Below are positions 63,758 to 64,000 of a stretch of DNA of 64,000 bases, one piece after another. Source of the DNA: Brevibacillus choshinensis (lineage in GTDB: Bacteria > Bacillota > Bacilli > Brevibacillales > Brevibacillaceae); contig NZ_CP069127.1 in assembly GCF_016811915.1 (NCBI RefSeq), forward strand, positions 30,001 to 94,000, given 5' to 3'. The notes under the pieces are model-generated. The model searched no databases, was not told where the DNA came from, and saw only the letters and a list, made by a program, of their open reading frames with translations. Every line of letters begins with the position of its first letter. The first letter of the stretch is position 1. The translations under genes were made by a program, and so were the position numbers.

Positions 63758-64000
63758 TCACCCATCGGTCAGCAAAAAGGCGACCCCTCTATTTTCGTAT
63801 TTCACACGGCTTTTTTTTGATTGACGCAAGGAAACAAGCAGAGCAAACAGCCTGGGCAGCGACAGAACCAGTGTGCCGCAAAGCAAAGTCAAGCCGTATT
63901 CGACAGGCAGCCACACGTAAGCAGCCGCTGCGAGAAACAGGCAGCCGAGCAGCACGACGCACTCTCCTCGGCGATATACCGAAATCGGCACAGGAAGCCG
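63758..64000 (-). CDS. Small membrane protein, 5' end possibly outside window
   Basis: At least 77 residues with two hydrophobic segments (VVLLGCLFLAAAAYVWLPV and LTLLCGTLVLSLPRLFALLV) and a basic tail. The frame remains open to the window edge, and no ribosome binding site precedes the GTG at 63991. So the start is probably beyond the edge. No family recognised; convergent with bofA. Confidence 0.5.
   Translation of the reverse strand, partial: RLPVPISVYRRGECVVLLGCLFLAAAAYVWLPVEYGLTLLCGTLVLSLPRLFALLVSLRQSKKSRVKYENRGVAFLLTDG

Overview
The window reads as a chromosome segment of a Gram-positive, endospore-forming member of the Paenibacillaceae, most likely Brevibacillus. The core gene order (yaaC, guaB, dacA, pdxST, serS and, at the other end, SRP RNA, dnaX, yaaK, recR, yaaL, bofA) is the origin-proximal order known from Bacillus. 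Core genes are of moderate GC, have strong GGAGG-type ribosome binding sites, and often start with TTG or GTG. Sporulation genes (bofA, a SpoIIP-type hydrolase) fit the same group. The genus is an inference.

Left core (1-10.9 kb): yaaC (running off the left edge) divergent from guaB, then dacA, pdxS-pdxT (PLP synthase), a T-box leader with serS, a 50-residue protein made of four DnaJ-type zinc motifs, and the glyoxylate shunt genes aceB-aceA.

Genomic island (10.94-25.34 kb): an AT-rich element inserted in the 3' half of a tRNA-Arg(CCT) gene, with a 46-47 bp att core at both ends. It carries a cytosine methyltransferase with an HNH nuclease, a tyrosine integrase, an excisionase-like protein, a DUF927-type ATPase next to a cluster of GTTTAAC repeats (candidate origin), small paralogous proteins, a Crp/Fnr regulator and two exported proteins. 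Its architecture is abnormal. A third, inverted att site with both element arms (an intact attP-like junction) lies inside, flanked by a 452 bp and a ~760 bp inverted duplication. One integrase copy is a fragment and the other is frameshifted in an 8-base homopolymer. Copies differ mainly by homopolymer length, so assembly or sequencing error must be considered.

Middle accessory region (25.4-33.8 kb): a CPBP protease, structured leader RNAs before a secreted SH3-SpoIIP hydrolase, a pentapeptide-repeat protein whose terminator was split by an IS3-family element, MarR/MFS and DoxX/HxlR pairs.

Sugar PTS (33.9-39.2 kb, minus strand): BglG/GlcT-type antiterminator, EIIA, HPr, EI and a GlcNAc-type EIICB, with two antiterminator (RAT) hairpins overlapping terminators and two cre-like sites. 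Together they suggest sugar-induced antitermination plus CcpA control of the general PTS enzymes.

Right accessory region (39.3-56.8 kb): YkuK, nitroreductase-tadA, RsuA-type pseudouridine synthase, tRNA-Ser(CGA), an ABC exporter with a cyclic-nucleotide-binding tail between two small acetyltransferase-like proteins, then a reactive-sulfur (persulfide) regulon under CstR: rhodaneses, TusA proteins, a persulfide dioxygenase fusion, a TauE exporter and a DsrE protein, with two ATACCYATAGGGGTAT operators on promoters. Next come an oxidoreductase, a methyltransferase, DedA, an EamA transporter and an HD-GYP gene broken by a 69 bp inverted copy of part of the dedA gene. The window ends with SRP RNA, an orphan sporulation-type histidine kinase and the dnaX-recR-bofA cluster.
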